A DNA stretch of 36,148 nt from a virus. The notes under the pieces are model-generated. The model made no database searches and was not told the origin of the DNA. It saw only the letters and a list, made by a program, of their open reading frames with translations. The position numbers and the translations under genes are program-made. Location: positions 1 through 36,148 of the IMG/VR virus record IMGVR_UViG_3300042516_003644, one strand, 5' to 3'. This document shows, in pieces, positions 6,025 through 13,323 of the stretch (position 1 is its first letter; each line of letters starts with the position of its first letter).

Positions 6025-6305
6025 AGTCGAAAATTTCGACTACAAAGGGGGGCGGCAATTTGCCCCCCTCCCTCGATCCCGATCTCGCCCAGTGGTGCGC
6101 GGCCCTCTCGACCCAAGCCGCCACCGACGAGGTGCCGCCGGGTTGGCTCCGCATGAGCCAGATAGCCACCTTACTCGGAAAAAGCGAAAGCCACATGGCG
6201 AAGCTCATCCGCAAAGCCGCCGACCAGGGCCGATGCGAGACGGCGATGTTTCGGGTTCCCTGCGGGCAGCGTGTTTTGGCGCTGCGGCACTACAAGCTAA
6301 AATGA
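6021..6305 (+). CDS. Winged/helix-turn-helix small protein
   Basis: This 94-residue protein overlaps its neighbours as ATGA on both sides. After a low-complexity start it has PPGWLRMSQIATLLGKSESHMAKLIRKAADQG, a typical HTH, then a wing-like segment with basic and aromatic residues ending in HYKLK. It is likely a DNA-binding regulator or an adaptor. The gene sits between a phosphoesterase and an HExxH protein, so it may control this short operon. Confidence 0.6.
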   Translation: MKSKISTTKGGGNLPPSLDPDLAQWCAALSTQAATDEVPPGWLRMSQIATLLGKSESHMAKLIRKAADQGRCETAMFRVPCGQRVLALRHYKLK

Positions 6306-6646
6306 AAAAGCGCGCCACAGCCCCGCGTAAGCGCAAGAAACCCGCCCCGACGATGCGCTTCAAGCTCGACGGCCAATGGTGGCGCGTCCGGGTGGAACGT
6401 CCACCCGACAAGGAAAAGTTGGACGGCCTTTGCCACTACCGGCGGCGCACCATCTGGCTAAACCCTTCGGCAGTAAAGGGCGACTTGCTCGGCATCGTCA
6501 CGCACGAATTAACCCACGCCTGTATCCCGCCAACCGACGAAACCCACGTGCGTGACTTGGAGCGGCTGGTCTGCGCGGTGGTTCGGTGGGCGGCGACGAG
6601 ATGCAACGATGGCAAGATCAGCATTGGCCGTCACAAAGCATCCTGA
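6302..6646 (+). CDS. SprT-like HExxH zinc metalloprotease-like protein
   Basis: A 114-residue protein with a basic N-terminus (KKRATAPRKRKKP) and a zinc-protease motif HELTH (68-72) preceded by LLGIVT, followed by a possible third ligand in the DETHVRDLE segment. The layout is that of small SprT- or ImmA-like minimal metallopeptidases. The ATG at 6302 overlaps the upstream stop and excludes the longer open frame that begins near 5996. Adjacency to an HTH gene recalls the ImmR/ImmA pair, where a protease cleaves a repressor, but no sequence tie to ImmA is claimed. Confidence 0.6.
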   Translation: MKKRATAPRKRKKPAPTMRFKLDGQWWRVRVERPPDKEKLDGLCHYRRRTIWLNPSAVKGDLLGIVTHELTHACIPPTDETHVRDLERLVCAVVRWAATRCNDGKISIGRHKAS

Positions 6647-6652
6647 CTTTTT

Positions 6653-6799
6653 GTGACCTTCTGGCCGCTGCTCATCTGCACCCTGTGCTATGTCGCCACC
6701 AGCGCGGGCTTTGCCTTGGAAAAAAACTGGCCGATGGCCGCAATTTTCCTTGGCTATTCAGGGGCTAACCTTGGATTCCTTTGGATAGCGTCCCGCTGA
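6653..6799 (+). CDS. 48-residue two-span membrane protein
   Basis: This short frame starts at a GTG seven bases after the preceding stop. It encodes two hydrophobic segments, WPLLICTLCYVATSAGFAL and MAAIFLGYSGANLGFLWIA, joined by a short EKNWP turn. It is the last gene of the rightward operon. The even hydrophobic pattern and position support a real gene, though there is no strong ribosome-binding site. It may be a membrane effector or exclusion protein of the operon; this is speculative. Confidence 0.5.
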   Translation: MTFWPLLICTLCYVATSAGFALEKNWPMAAIFLGYSGANLGFLWIASR

Positions 6800-6958
6800 A
6801 ATTTCGACACGTTGTCTCAACCGTGTTTAAGGCATCGACACGTTGTGGATACTCAAAGCCCTTCCAGTTTACACAAACAGGGCGGGGCCGGGCATTGAAC
6901 CCGCATCGGGCCGCGACTCGATACACCATACGGCGCTCTCTACGGCACCCCGCCAAAG
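6800..6958. other. Convergent intergenic region with a repeated dodecamer
   Basis: This gap separates the end of the rightward operon from the end of the leftward late operon. It holds a perfect 12-base direct repeat TCGACACGTTGT (6804-6815 and 6835-6846) and the tRNA-like block at 6881-6954. No terminator with a T-run is evident. Confidence 0.45.
6881..6954 (-). other. tRNA-like element, probably degenerate
   Basis: On the minus strand 74 bases begin GGCGGGG and end CCCCGCC, a perfect 7-bp acceptor-like stem. Before the 3' strand is a T-arm-like CGGG-TTCAATG-CCCG, and near the 5' end is a GTAGAG typical of D arms. A canonical 5-bp anticodon stem with a 7-base loop cannot be drawn; the nearest is ATCGAG/CCCGAT with one mismatch and a 6-base loop. 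It may be a decayed tRNA or a structured late-operon 3' end. Confidence 0.25.
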
Positions 6959-7099
6959 TTAGGCCATCAGCGTCAGCAAACGTCTGAACAAACGCCACAG
7001 GCAGAGCCGTCCCGCAGGACGATTCGGCTTGTGCCGCTCGACGTAGCCGATGCCGCCATAGGGGCCATAGACAAGGCCGCTGTCGGTTGATCGGTGCAT
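6959..7099 (-). CDS. 46-residue protein at the end of the lysis cassette
   Basis: A very good ribosome-binding site (AAGGAGGG, 7104-7111) precedes the ATG at 7099. The product begins with a Gly/Tyr-rich segment (GLVYGPYGGIGYVERH) and ends in a basic amphipathic helix (RLCLWRLFRRLLTLMA). It lies 13 bases after the endolysin stop and is the last leftward gene. The cationic amphipathic end suggests membrane contact, for example an accessory lysis role. No family is recognised. Confidence 0.55.
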   Translation of the reverse strand: MHRSTDSGLVYGPYGGIGYVERHKPNRPAGRLCLWRLFRRLLTLMA

Positions 7100-7112
7100 T
7101 GTGTCCCTCCTT

Positions 7113-7754
7113 TCATGTTAGTCGCTTTCCAAGGTATGCTTTGAACCGCGCAAGCTCGACCGGGTTCAAATCGTCCTTGCGCCCCGGCGAAACGGTGCGG
7201 TGGTCGGTCACATCGTCCAGCGTGAGCCGATATAGCTTCATTAACGGCTCAAGGTATTCGGCCATCGAGGCCATCTCGTCCTCGTTCAAAGGCCTCTTGT
7301 AAGTGTCGCCCTCAAACGCAGCGCCGATGCTCCACGAGTTAAGGTCGCGCTTGCCCCGCCAGGACGAAACGCCAGCGTGCCATGTGCGCTCGTCTGGATC
7401 GGCCAACGTGGAGCGCCGTCCGTCCTTTGCCACGATAGCGTGGTAACTCACGCGGCTCGCCGGGTTCATGCACCATGCGACAGAGCCAGCGTAGGTGCCG
7501 CTCGTGTGGTGCAACACGATGGCCTTTGGCTTGATGCGCCTGCCCTTCGTGACGTTCGGAGAGTTAAGCAACTTCTCCGGGTAGGCTTTAGGGCTTTTCG
7601 CCTTTGTGCTTGGGGCGCTTTTTGGTGGCGCGCTCGGCTTCTTTGGCTCGCTTATCGAGGATGGCTTTGATGGCGAGGAGGAGTTCGGCGAGATCGACGG
7701 TGGGCCATTTCGCAAGGCCGCGAATAAGTGACTGAACCATTTGAGCGGGTTCAC
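7113..7754 (-). CDS. Endolysin: N-acetylmuramoyl-L-alanine amidase (Amidase_2/PGRP fold)
   Basis: This 213-residue enzyme cuts the amide between muramic acid and the peptide stem of peptidoglycan. Residues 75-213 form the amidase domain, with zinc ligands in VLHHT (82-83) and in the DHRTVSPGRKDD segment (His185, Asp194/195). WHAG at 125-128 is also present. The first 60 residues are a Ser/Pro/Lys-rich linker with a short hydrophobic start (WFSHLFAAL), possibly a membrane-associating anchor. The GTG start overlaps the upstream lipoprotein stop as GTGA. It completes a holin, lipoprotein, endolysin cassette. Confidence 0.9.
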   Translation of the reverse strand: MNPLKWFSHLFAALRNGPPSISPNSSSPSKPSSISEPKKPSAPPKSAPSTKAKSPKAYPEKLLNSPNVTKGRRIKPKAIVLHHTSGTYAGSVAWCMNPASRVSYHAIVAKDGRRSTLADPDERTWHAGVSSWRGKRDLNSWSIGAAFEGDTYKRPLNEDEMASMAEYLEPLMKLYRLTLDDVTDHRTVSPGRKDDLNPVELARFKAYLGKRLT

Positions 7755-7888
7755 TTTTTGTAGCCGTCTAACGGCTTTTCCAAATTGACGAAAAACTGCT
7801 TGGCGTCGAAGTTATAGCCCGCGCCGAGCTTCATCCCCGCGCAGCCCGTGAGGCAGAGCGCGGCCAGCGCCAAGAGTGCGGCGCGCAC
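7751..7888 (-). CDS. 45-residue lipoprotein, spanin-like
   Basis: The GTG at 7888 overlaps the holin stop (TAGTG) and the gene ends inside the endolysin start. The product has a signal sequence (RAALLALAALCLTGC) with a lipobox LTGC, Cys16 being the predicted lipidated residue, then about 30 residues of mature protein with aromatic and Lys residues. This is the form of a minimal outer-membrane spanin subunit or lysis lipoprotein, and it implies a host with an outer membrane. No separate inner-membrane spanin is evident. Confidence 0.65.
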   Translation of the reverse strand: MRAALLALAALCLTGCAGMKLGAGYNFDAKQFFVNLEKPLDGYKK

Positions 7889-8055
7889 TATTTGCTCTCC
7901 CGGCGAAAGACTTCAAAGACGCCGACCAAAGCCATCACGGCGGCGGCGATGGCCGAAAACTGTTCGGGATCGACGGCCAGACCGAGGGCAGACAGCAGGG
8001 CCAACAGGCCCGAATAAGTGGACTTCTCTTTAAGTCTCGCAACGAGGTAGTTCAT
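7888..8055 (-). CDS. Holin
   Basis: The 55-residue protein has a short polar N-terminus, a first hydrophobic segment (YSGLLALLSALGLAV), a DPEQ turn and a second segment (FSAIAAAVMALVGVFEVF) ending in RRESK. This two-span layout matches small phage holins that permeabilise the inner membrane and time lysis. It starts at ATG 8055, which is preceded at 13 bases by the recurring TTGACAC heptamer. The genes for lipoprotein and endolysin follow with overlaps. Confidence 0.75.
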   Translation of the reverse strand: MNYLVARLKEKSTYSGLLALLSALGLAVDPEQFSAIAAAVMALVGVFEVFRRESK

Positions 8056-8113
8056 ACCCCGCGCAGGGGTGTCAAAGCCTACCCATTCGCTATTCGCGCA
8101 TAGCAAACATGCG

Positions 8114-8139
8114 AGAGCCGCCCGGTGAGGGGCGGCCCT
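8114..8139. terminator. GC-rich hairpin between tail-fibre and lysis genes
   Basis: AGAGCCGCCC (8114-8123) pairs with GGGCGGCCCT (8130-8139) around a 6-base loop, with one G-U pair. A TTTT follows on the plus-strand side; on the minus-strand side no T-run follows. It could attenuate read-through into the lysis genes or be a weak terminator for antisense transcription. Confidence 0.4.
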
Positions 8140-8166
8140 GCGTTTTCCAAGGAGGAGGTATGGAAA

Positions 8167-8541
8167 TTAAGATTGCAGTGCTTGGACAGCCTCCGCGCTC
8201 GCCTCCGCAAACGTCGCCTGCGGCTGGCCGAAAGACTCCGCTGGTGCGGGTGTCGGGGATGCGGCCCACGAAAGCATGACGCCCTCCAGCCACTGCTTCG
8301 CGGCGGTCATCGCGGGGCCGAGGGGCTTGCCTGCTTGGAGCAGTGCCATTTCAAAACGCTGGAGGGCGAGCGTCTGGAAGGGCGAGAAGTATTGGCTGAC
8401 GGCGGCTTCGGCGGTCAAAAACGGCGACACCTCTACCACTGGCTCTGGCGTGAACACTTCCCACCCTTTGCGGACGAGGTTGTCGATCACGCTCTGTTCG
8501 GTTTCGGTGCGGGTCTGGTTGTCGTAGCGGAGATGGGTCAT
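8167..8541 (-). CDS. Protein downstream of the tail fibres
   Basis: The 124-residue protein starts MTHLRYDNQTRTETEQS and then has VIDNLVRKGWEVF. This start resembles small proteins often found right after tail-fibre genes, some of which assist fibre assembly. The middle is helical with ALQRFEMALLQAG, and the end is Ala/Pro-rich. It begins two bases after the stop of the lectin-like gene. A fibre-assembly role is inferred from position only. Confidence 0.5.
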   Translation of the reverse strand: MTHLRYDNQTRTETEQSVIDNLVRKGWEVFTPEPVVEVSPFLTAEAAVSQYFSPFQTLALQRFEMALLQAGKPLGPAMTAAKQWLEGVMLSWAASPTPAPAESFGQPQATFAEASAEAVQALQS

Positions 8542-8543
8542 GG

Positions 8544-9299
8544 TCAGTTGCAGCTAATTTTCCAAGAGAAAGCGGCGGCGTGTTCGGTGCGCTTGCGTAG
8601 GGCATCGGAAATTTCCACATGAAAATAAGACAAGCATCCGATGTCGCCATCCCACGCTTCGGCCACAGTGCCTTTCTTGCCACCGATCACAAACTGATCG
8701 CTGCGAGCTAAAAAAGCTCCTGTTGCTTCTTTACGCGAGCTAATCACCGATCCGTTGCTCCACGCGCGGGCCGTATTGGCGCCGAGGACGGTGGAGATGA
8801 CGCGAAAATCGGAGCCGCTGGTTATGGGCGCTAAGGCTTTCGGCGTTGAGGTCGTTGCATAACCGCTGCCAATAAACAGTGCGTCGTATTGCGACCAATC
8901 AAACACGCCTCCGGGCGCCAAATAACAAAAGCCCAAACCGCGATTGCTGTCGTTGCCGCTCGTATATGCTTGTGTTGCAATCGGACGATATTGCGCCGTC
9001 TGCTGCCACGCATCGGCTTTGGCCGCAGACACCAGCGAAGCGGCAGATGGCAGCGCATAGCTTGAAGTCAAAAGCTGGTCGTTGGAGCCGTCGAAACGCA
9101 CGATGGGGCTTCCGCCTTGCACGGCGGTTTTGAAAACGGGGCGGTTGCCAGAAGTTGCTTGTGAAGCTGTGCGCGCATTAGCCGAGCGGTCTGTCCAGTC
9201 GGCTACGGCGTCATTGTCGGCCAGCGCGAGAAAGCGGGCGTCATAGCAAGAGGCGGCCCCCGCGTGTGCTGGGTTGAAATGGCGGGCGCGGCGTCTCAT
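8544..9299 (-). CDS. Lectin-like (LamG/concanavalin fold) tail protein
   Basis: The 251-residue product reads like a LamG/concanavalin-A-type domain: WTDRSANARTASQATSGNRPVF, then IVRFDGSNDQLL, and later WDGDIGCLSYFHVEISDALR, the usual closing strand pattern of these jelly-roll domains. Such domains on phage tails often bind glycans on the host surface. The ATG overlaps the stop of the fibre gene (TAATG), so the two are coupled. It is a candidate receptor-binding protein. Confidence 0.65.
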   Translation of the reverse strand: MRRRARHFNPAHAGAASCYDARFLALADNDAVADWTDRSANARTASQATSGNRPVFKTAVQGGSPIVRFDGSNDQLLTSSYALPSAASLVSAAKADAWQQTAQYRPIATQAYTSGNDSNRGLGFCYLAPGGVFDWSQYDALFIGSGYATTSTPKALAPITSGSDFRVISTVLGANTARAWSNGSVISSRKEATGAFLARSDQFVIGGKKGTVAEAWDGDIGCLSYFHVEISDALRKRTEHAAAFSWKISCN

Positions 9300-11341
9300 T
9301 AGTTGAAGATGATCTCCACGCCGAGCAGGCGGGCGTCCACAGCGAGAGTGTCGCCCGCTGCGTTCGCGTCACGATAGATGCTGAACTGAATGGGTGTGTT
9401 TGCCGCTGGCGTCCCGCCAATCGTCACGGCACTTGTTGCGCTCGTAACGTGCATGTCGTTGGCCGCAATCAGCGTATCGGTCACGGTCTGTGCAGTGCCT
9501 GCGGCGGTGTCCAGCGCATCGTCGTTGGCAAAGGCACGGCCTTGAATTCCCCAGATGACATCTCCAGAGCCACTTGCGGCAGTCCAATAGAACCGCGCCG
9601 TGAGCGTGCCGTTATTGTAGTTGGACGGCATGACCACCAAGGCATCGGCAAATTCGTCGGAGCCTGCATCGAAAAGTAGTTCGTCAAAGTTTTGGTCGTT
9701 GGTCGTGGTTTCGCGGCTGTCCACTCCGCATCCCGATGTCGTCTTTGGGATAAAGGCACTGGATGGCACCCAGAGATTATTTGCGCCGCCTGTCGCGGTG
9801 ACGGTCATCGTAGTCCCGCTAATACTAAGGCCCGATCCCGCTTCCAGATACCGCCACTTACCCTCGCTATCGTCCCAGAAAACAATGCGGTCGGCGTTCG
9901 GGTCATCAGCAACAAGATCGCTGCCGCCCGACACGCTCAACACATCGGCGATGGATGCGCCGACTGCGGAGATGCCGCCCGATGACGTAGCCGAAAGCTC
10001 CCCCGCCGAAAGCGAAAGGCCCGATCCAATTTGAATCTCCTCTATGGCACCCGCGCTGGCGCTCGTCCTTCCCAAAATCCGTGCGGTGGCTTGCGTTAGG
10101 CCGCTGGTTGTGATGGAGCCAGAGGCGGCAAAGTCTTCTGTGTTGCTAAACACAATATTCCCAGCATTGGCAAAATAATCGTTTAATGTCTCGCCTTCAC
10201 CCAATGGGCCAAGCCCGCCCGAAGGAGCGACCACTTGCGTAAGCTGTAATGACACAGGATCGCTTCCCGTTGCGGCGTGAGTCGCGGCGTGCGCGGGCGG
10301 CGCGTCGGTTGTTAGCGCGAGAGTTCCGCTGGCGTTGGGCAACTGGTAATTGCGGTTGGCCGAAAGAATATCCGAGCCAACCGTAAGCGTTGCCAGATAG
10401 GAGTTGTTGTCCTCGATTTGAATCTGCGAGTTAGCCTTTATGGAGGACGCAACCAAGTCGCTGTTTACGTTTACAACGTCAAACGTGACATTGCTTGTCG
10501 TGTTAAGGTCTTGGTCTGCATCGACTGCGGCGGCTGTGCCTGCGTCGGTAATTGCGGAAAGGGTGTGGGTGTGGGAGGTTGGGGTGCGGCTGTCGGAAAG
10601 GCGGGAGTCGTTGCCGAGAACGACCTCCGAAGAAGACGCATTGCCGCTTTTGGGGGCGCGTGTGGATACGGAGTCTTTGGCAGCATTGCGCTGATAATTT
10701 GAAAGCAGAGATTGGTCAACGACCGGCGCGTCACCACTTCCCTGTGGGCCAAGCGCCCAAGAGGTGGCTTCCCACGGATAGGTCGTGTCGCCAGTTCCAA
10801 TGTAATACTTTGCCGTCTGCGGGACGTTACCAAGCACCCACTCCTCCTCGCCATCGTCCCACCAAAGCGCGTAGCCCTGTGAAGATTTATAGATAGCTTT
10901 GCCGTTGTCGATGCCGTCGCGGAAATAAATGCCGTTAGGCTCACCGCTGCTAAAAGTTGTGTCTGCGACATCGGCGGCATCGCAATAGATTGCCGAGGGT
11001 TGGTGGGAGTGTAAAACGGCGGCAACAGTCACCGCGCCCGTCTGACCATTGACCGAGGACACGCCCGATGCCGGGGCTGCGCCCCATTCAGGGGCTGTGC
11101 CGCCAGAGTTGACCTTTAGGATTTGGCCTGCTGTGCCGATGCCGAGGCGCTGCCCGGTAGACGCGCCTTGGTAAAGGATATCGCCCTGCGTTGTCAGGAC
11201 TTCCAGCCCTGTGCCGGGAACGCCTTGCGCCCCGGTCGCGCCTGCGTCGCCCTTGTCGCCCTTCGGCCCTTGAGGCCCTGTCGGGCCTGCGACTTGAACG
11301 ACAGTCGCCGTGCCCTGAACAATCTCTATCGTGTCGGCCAT
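9299..11341 (-). CDS. Tail fibre with collagen-like N-terminal repeat
   Basis: A 680-residue fibre. After a short N-terminal attachment segment, residues 19-45 are nine Gly-X-Y triplets (GPTGPQGPKGDKG and on), a collagen-like trimeric stalk. The long remainder is rich in Gly, Ser, Thr and Asn with repeated GxGLSxSxG strands and a SHTHxLSAITDAGTAA segment typical of phage fibre shafts. The final 130 residues form a beta-rich head. It likely trimerises and recognises the host. The gene is preceded by a strong GGAGGT site. Confidence 0.8.
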   Translation of the reverse strand: MADTIEIVQGTATVVQVAGPTGPQGPKGDKGDAGATGAQGVPGTGLEVLTTQGDILYQGASTGQRLGIGTAGQILKVNSGGTAPEWGAAPASGVSSVNGQTGAVTVAAVLHSHQPSAIYCDAADVADTTFSSGEPNGIYFRDGIDNGKAIYKSSQGYALWWDDGEEEWVLGNVPQTAKYYIGTGDTTYPWEATSWALGPQGSGDAPVVDQSLLSNYQRNAAKDSVSTRAPKSGNASSSEVVLGNDSRLSDSRTPTSHTHTLSAITDAGTAAAVDADQDLNTTSNVTFDVVNVNSDLVASSIKANSQIQIEDNNSYLATLTVGSDILSANRNYQLPNASGTLALTTDAPPAHAATHAATGSDPVSLQLTQVVAPSGGLGPLGEGETLNDYFANAGNIVFSNTEDFAASGSITTSGLTQATARILGRTSASAGAIEEIQIGSGLSLSAGELSATSSGGISAVGASIADVLSVSGGSDLVADDPNADRIVFWDDSEGKWRYLEAGSGLSISGTTMTVTATGGANNLWVPSSAFIPKTTSGCGVDSRETTTNDQNFDELLFDAGSDEFADALVVMPSNYNNGTLTARFYWTAASGSGDVIWGIQGRAFANDDALDTAAGTAQTVTDTLIAANDMHVTSATSAVTIGGTPAANTPIQFSIYRDANAAGDTLAVDARLLGVEIIFN

Positions 11342-11694
11342 TACCTCGTTACCTCCGGGCTAACCGTGACTACACCTTCAAGCAGCCGGGTCACTTGCCC
11401 GCCGCTCGATACCATCTCAAGGTCGTAAACGTAGCGGCCTGCGGCGAGCGCGGCGGTTTCGGTGGCGGTGAGCGAAAGCGTGATGACGCCCGCGTTGGTA
11501 AGGCTAATGCGTCCGTTGGCCGTGGTCAGTTCCAGCGAGGCCGATGCTGCCGAGTAGCTTGTTCGAAGCTGCATCCGGGCGCTGAAGCCCGTTGTGTTTA
11601 CGAACGCGGCAGGCGAGCCCGTTTTCCAGTTCAGGACTTGGCTCCAAGTCGCCCCTTGGGCGATTTGCAAATCATGCGAGGCGACGGCGCTCAT
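11341..11694 (-). CDS. Small beta-rich tail/baseplate protein
   Basis: The 117-residue protein, starting at 11694 with ATGA overlap, has alternating strands: GATWSQVLNWK, FSARMQLRTSY, ISLTNAGVITLSLT and YVYDLEMVSSGGQVTRLLEGVVTV. This resembles the N-terminal domain of upper-baseplate or fibre-connecting proteins that attach fibres in siphoviruses. It lies directly before the collagen-like fibre, which fits an adaptor role. The family link is from recollection and moderate. Confidence 0.5.
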   Translation of the reverse strand: MSAVASHDLQIAQGATWSQVLNWKTGSPAAFVNTTGFSARMQLRTSYSAASASLELTTANGRISLTNAGVITLSLTATETAALAAGRYVYDLEMVSSGGQVTRLLEGVVTVSPEVTR

Positions 11695-11873
11695 TTGTTT
11701 CTGTCTCTCCACGCCTTGCCCAAGGCCAGCACGGCGATGGCGAGTCCACATCCAAGGGTTCCGAGTCTCATGCCCGTTTCCAAATGCGGCAGCAGCGAAA
11801 CAATCACGCTGCCGAGCGAAGATGCCACGGCCACGGTGGGGCGGGTGAAAAAGTCTGAAAGCTCCGTCATCAT
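11691..11873 (-). CDS. 60-residue two-span membrane protein, holin-like
   Basis: Two hydrophobic segments (VAVASSLGSVIVSLL and LGTLGCGLAIAVLAL) are separated by a short polar turn and followed by a basic tail (KAWRDRNK). This is the layout of a small holin, although a better-placed holin exists at 7888-8055. It sits between a signal-peptide tail protein and a baseplate-like protein and is coupled to both by overlaps (ATGATGA at 11868-11873). It may be a second holin, an antiholin or an unrelated membrane protein. Confidence 0.5.
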   Translation of the reverse strand: MMTELSDFFTRPTVAVASSLGSVIVSLLPHLETGMRLGTLGCGLAIAVLALGKAWRDRNK

Positions 11874-12328
11874 TGCACCGATTGCAAAATGCCGTTTGAG
11901 AAAACGAGTGTGTTGGTGTTGTTGGTGCCGACTACCGACACCGATCCGCTGAATGGGTGGTTCGTGTTGGTCGAGCCCGACAGCGCCCGCATCAGCTTTA
12001 CATTGCTGTCGTTTGTGAGGGAGTTGAGAGGCAAGCCGAGGTTGGTGCGGGTGGTGGCGGCGGCGGTAGCCGCATTGGTGCCAAAGAAAGAAATGGAGCT
12101 ATTTTGCAACGAAAGCTCGGTGAAAAAAGTATTGTTGACCGCGTCCCAGACCTGCGTTCCGTCGGCCCCTATTGTGCGGAAATCAATCCGTTCATTGGTA
12201 AACGTCAGGACGTTTGTGCTGCTATAAGCCACAACTCCGTTTGTGTTATACGAAAGGGCTTTCATCGTCTGGCCGTAGCTGGTGGCCGCGCAAAGGGTGA
12301 CGAGGATGAGGGTGAGAAAGGGTTTCAT
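11870..12328 (-). CDS. Tail-fibre-like protein with an apparent signal peptide
   Basis: The 152-residue product starts KPFLTLILVTLCAATSYGQ, which has all the marks of a Sec signal peptide with cleavage after SYG or YGQ. The mature part is rich in Asn, Thr and Ser and contains TAAATTRTNLGLP, a motif common in tail-fibre shafts. A secreted signal on a virion-like protein is unusual. It may be a periplasmic or surface protein of the lysogen, or a fibre domain whose leader is coincidental. Confidence 0.5.
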   Translation of the reverse strand: MKPFLTLILVTLCAATSYGQTMKALSYNTNGVVAYSSTNVLTFTNERIDFRTIGADGTQVWDAVNNTFFTELSLQNSSISFFGTNAATAAATTRTNLGLPLNSLTNDSNVKLMRALSGSTNTNHPFSGSVSVVGTNNTNTLVFSNGILQSVQ

Positions 12329-12330
12329 GA

Positions 12331-12864
12331 TTATTGCTTGGTTGCGGTTAGGATGCCGTCGTTGTCCACAGTGATCCGCCAGGTGGCGTTGTCGGGAGAG
12401 CGGAGATCAAACTGCGAAAGAACGGTGGCGAAATTGGGCGAGCCCTCCGTCCCGCGAATCACATCGTTGTAAACCACCGCGCTCGTCGGCATGGTGCTGG
12501 AGGTTGTTCCGCTGACGCTCCACGACACTTCCAGCTTGCAAGTGATCGAGTCGAGGGTGTCCACGGTGAACTCGGTGCCGAGTTCGGTCGTGTTCAGGTT
12601 AAGATCGAAAGTGTAAACCGTGCTGCTGCCCGTTCCTGTTTTCGTCCATCCTGAGTCATTGGCGAGGAAGCTGCCCGCGTAGGTTTTTTTGAGGCCAATG
12701 GCCCCGGTTGCCCCCGCTCCAAGCTCGACCACGGCACCGTTGCGGACGAATTGAACCTCAACGGGAACCACGTCCCGGCGCACGAAGTAGAACGTGTTGA
12801 CCCGCTGGGTGAGGACGGGCGAAACAACAGGTTCGTTGGTGTCTAAATTGATGTAAACGCGCAT
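12331..12864 (-). CDS. Tail/baseplate-associated protein
   Basis: The 177-residue protein is beta-rich (VEVQFVRNGAVVELG, TVYTFDLNLNT, ITCKLEVSWSVSG, WRITVDNDGILTATK) with no catalytic motif. Position after the sugar-modification genes and before the fibre-like genes suggests a virion surface or fibre-linking role. The start ATG at 12864 lies 19 bases after a TTGACAC heptamer. No family is recognised. Confidence 0.5.
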   Translation of the reverse strand: MRVYINLDTNEPVVSPVLTQRVNTFYFVRRDVVPVEVQFVRNGAVVELGAGATGAIGLKKTYAGSFLANDSGWTKTGTGSSTVYTFDLNLNTTELGTEFTVDTLDSITCKLEVSWSVSGTTSSTMPTSAVVYNDVIRGTEGSPNFATVLSQFDLRSPDNATWRITVDNDGILTATKQ

Positions 12865-12894
12865 GGCCCTGCCCTCGCCCTCTGTGTCAAAGTG

Positions 12895-13323
12895 TCAGCG
12901 GCTATCTACGCCCCACCAAAACGGGAAGCTCCACGGCCCCCGGCGATCCTCGTCGGGATTGATGGGATCGTATTCGCGGGACGGGAGGTTTAGAATCGCC
13001 GCCTCGCGGTGGCCGTGGCAGGGCGTGAAGCCGTGGAACAACCCTGCCGGGATGATGAGAAGTTGCGGCGTGTCGGCGGAAAGGATGATCGTTTGGCCGC
13101 GCATGGCCTCGGCGTCCCAGATGCCGACTTTTGCCGCGCCCGCTACGCAAAACCACCGATCCACTTGCAGCCGGTGGCGATGCCATGCTTTCACCACACC
13201 CGCCGCGCAAGTCGTGATGTAGGCTTGGCCGAAGCCGTGAGCGTCATCCGAGGCCCGGAAGATTTCGGTGAGCTTGCCCCTGTCATCGAGGTGGGCGGTG
13301 AGCGGGCGGATCTCGGCTAACAT
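12895..13323 (-). CDS. RmlC-like cupin, sugar 3,5-epimerase-type
   Basis: The 142-residue protein follows the pattern of dTDP-4-dehydrorhamnose 3,5-epimerase: DDRGKLTEIFRASD near the start, GVVKAWHRHRLQVDRWFCVAGAAKVGIWDA (His pair and strand), and PAGLFHGFTPC in the second cupin motif. It is shorter than full RmlC (about 180), as in WxcM/FdtA-type single-cupin variants. It overlaps the glycosyltransferase gene upstream, so the two probably act together on a nucleotide sugar and a phage or host acceptor. Confidence 0.75.
   Translation of the reverse strand: MLAEIRPLTAHLDDRGKLTEIFRASDDAHGFGQAYITTCAAGVVKAWHRHRLQVDRWFCVAGAAKVGIWDAEAMRGQTIILSADTPQLLIIPAGLFHGFTPCHGHREAAILNLPSREYDPINPDEDRRGPWSFPFWWGVDSR

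Noticed and set aside
6765-6998. 77-codon minus-strand frame over the tRNA-like block
   Set aside because: It overlaps the well-supported 46-residue gene in another frame and has no ribosome-binding site or family.
8160-8279. 39-codon plus-strand frame preceded by a perfect AAGGAGGAGGT
   Set aside because: It lies wholly antisense to the 3' end of the gene at 8167-8541 and turns into Pro/Arg-rich shadow sequence after ten codons; kept out, although the ribosome-binding site is striking.
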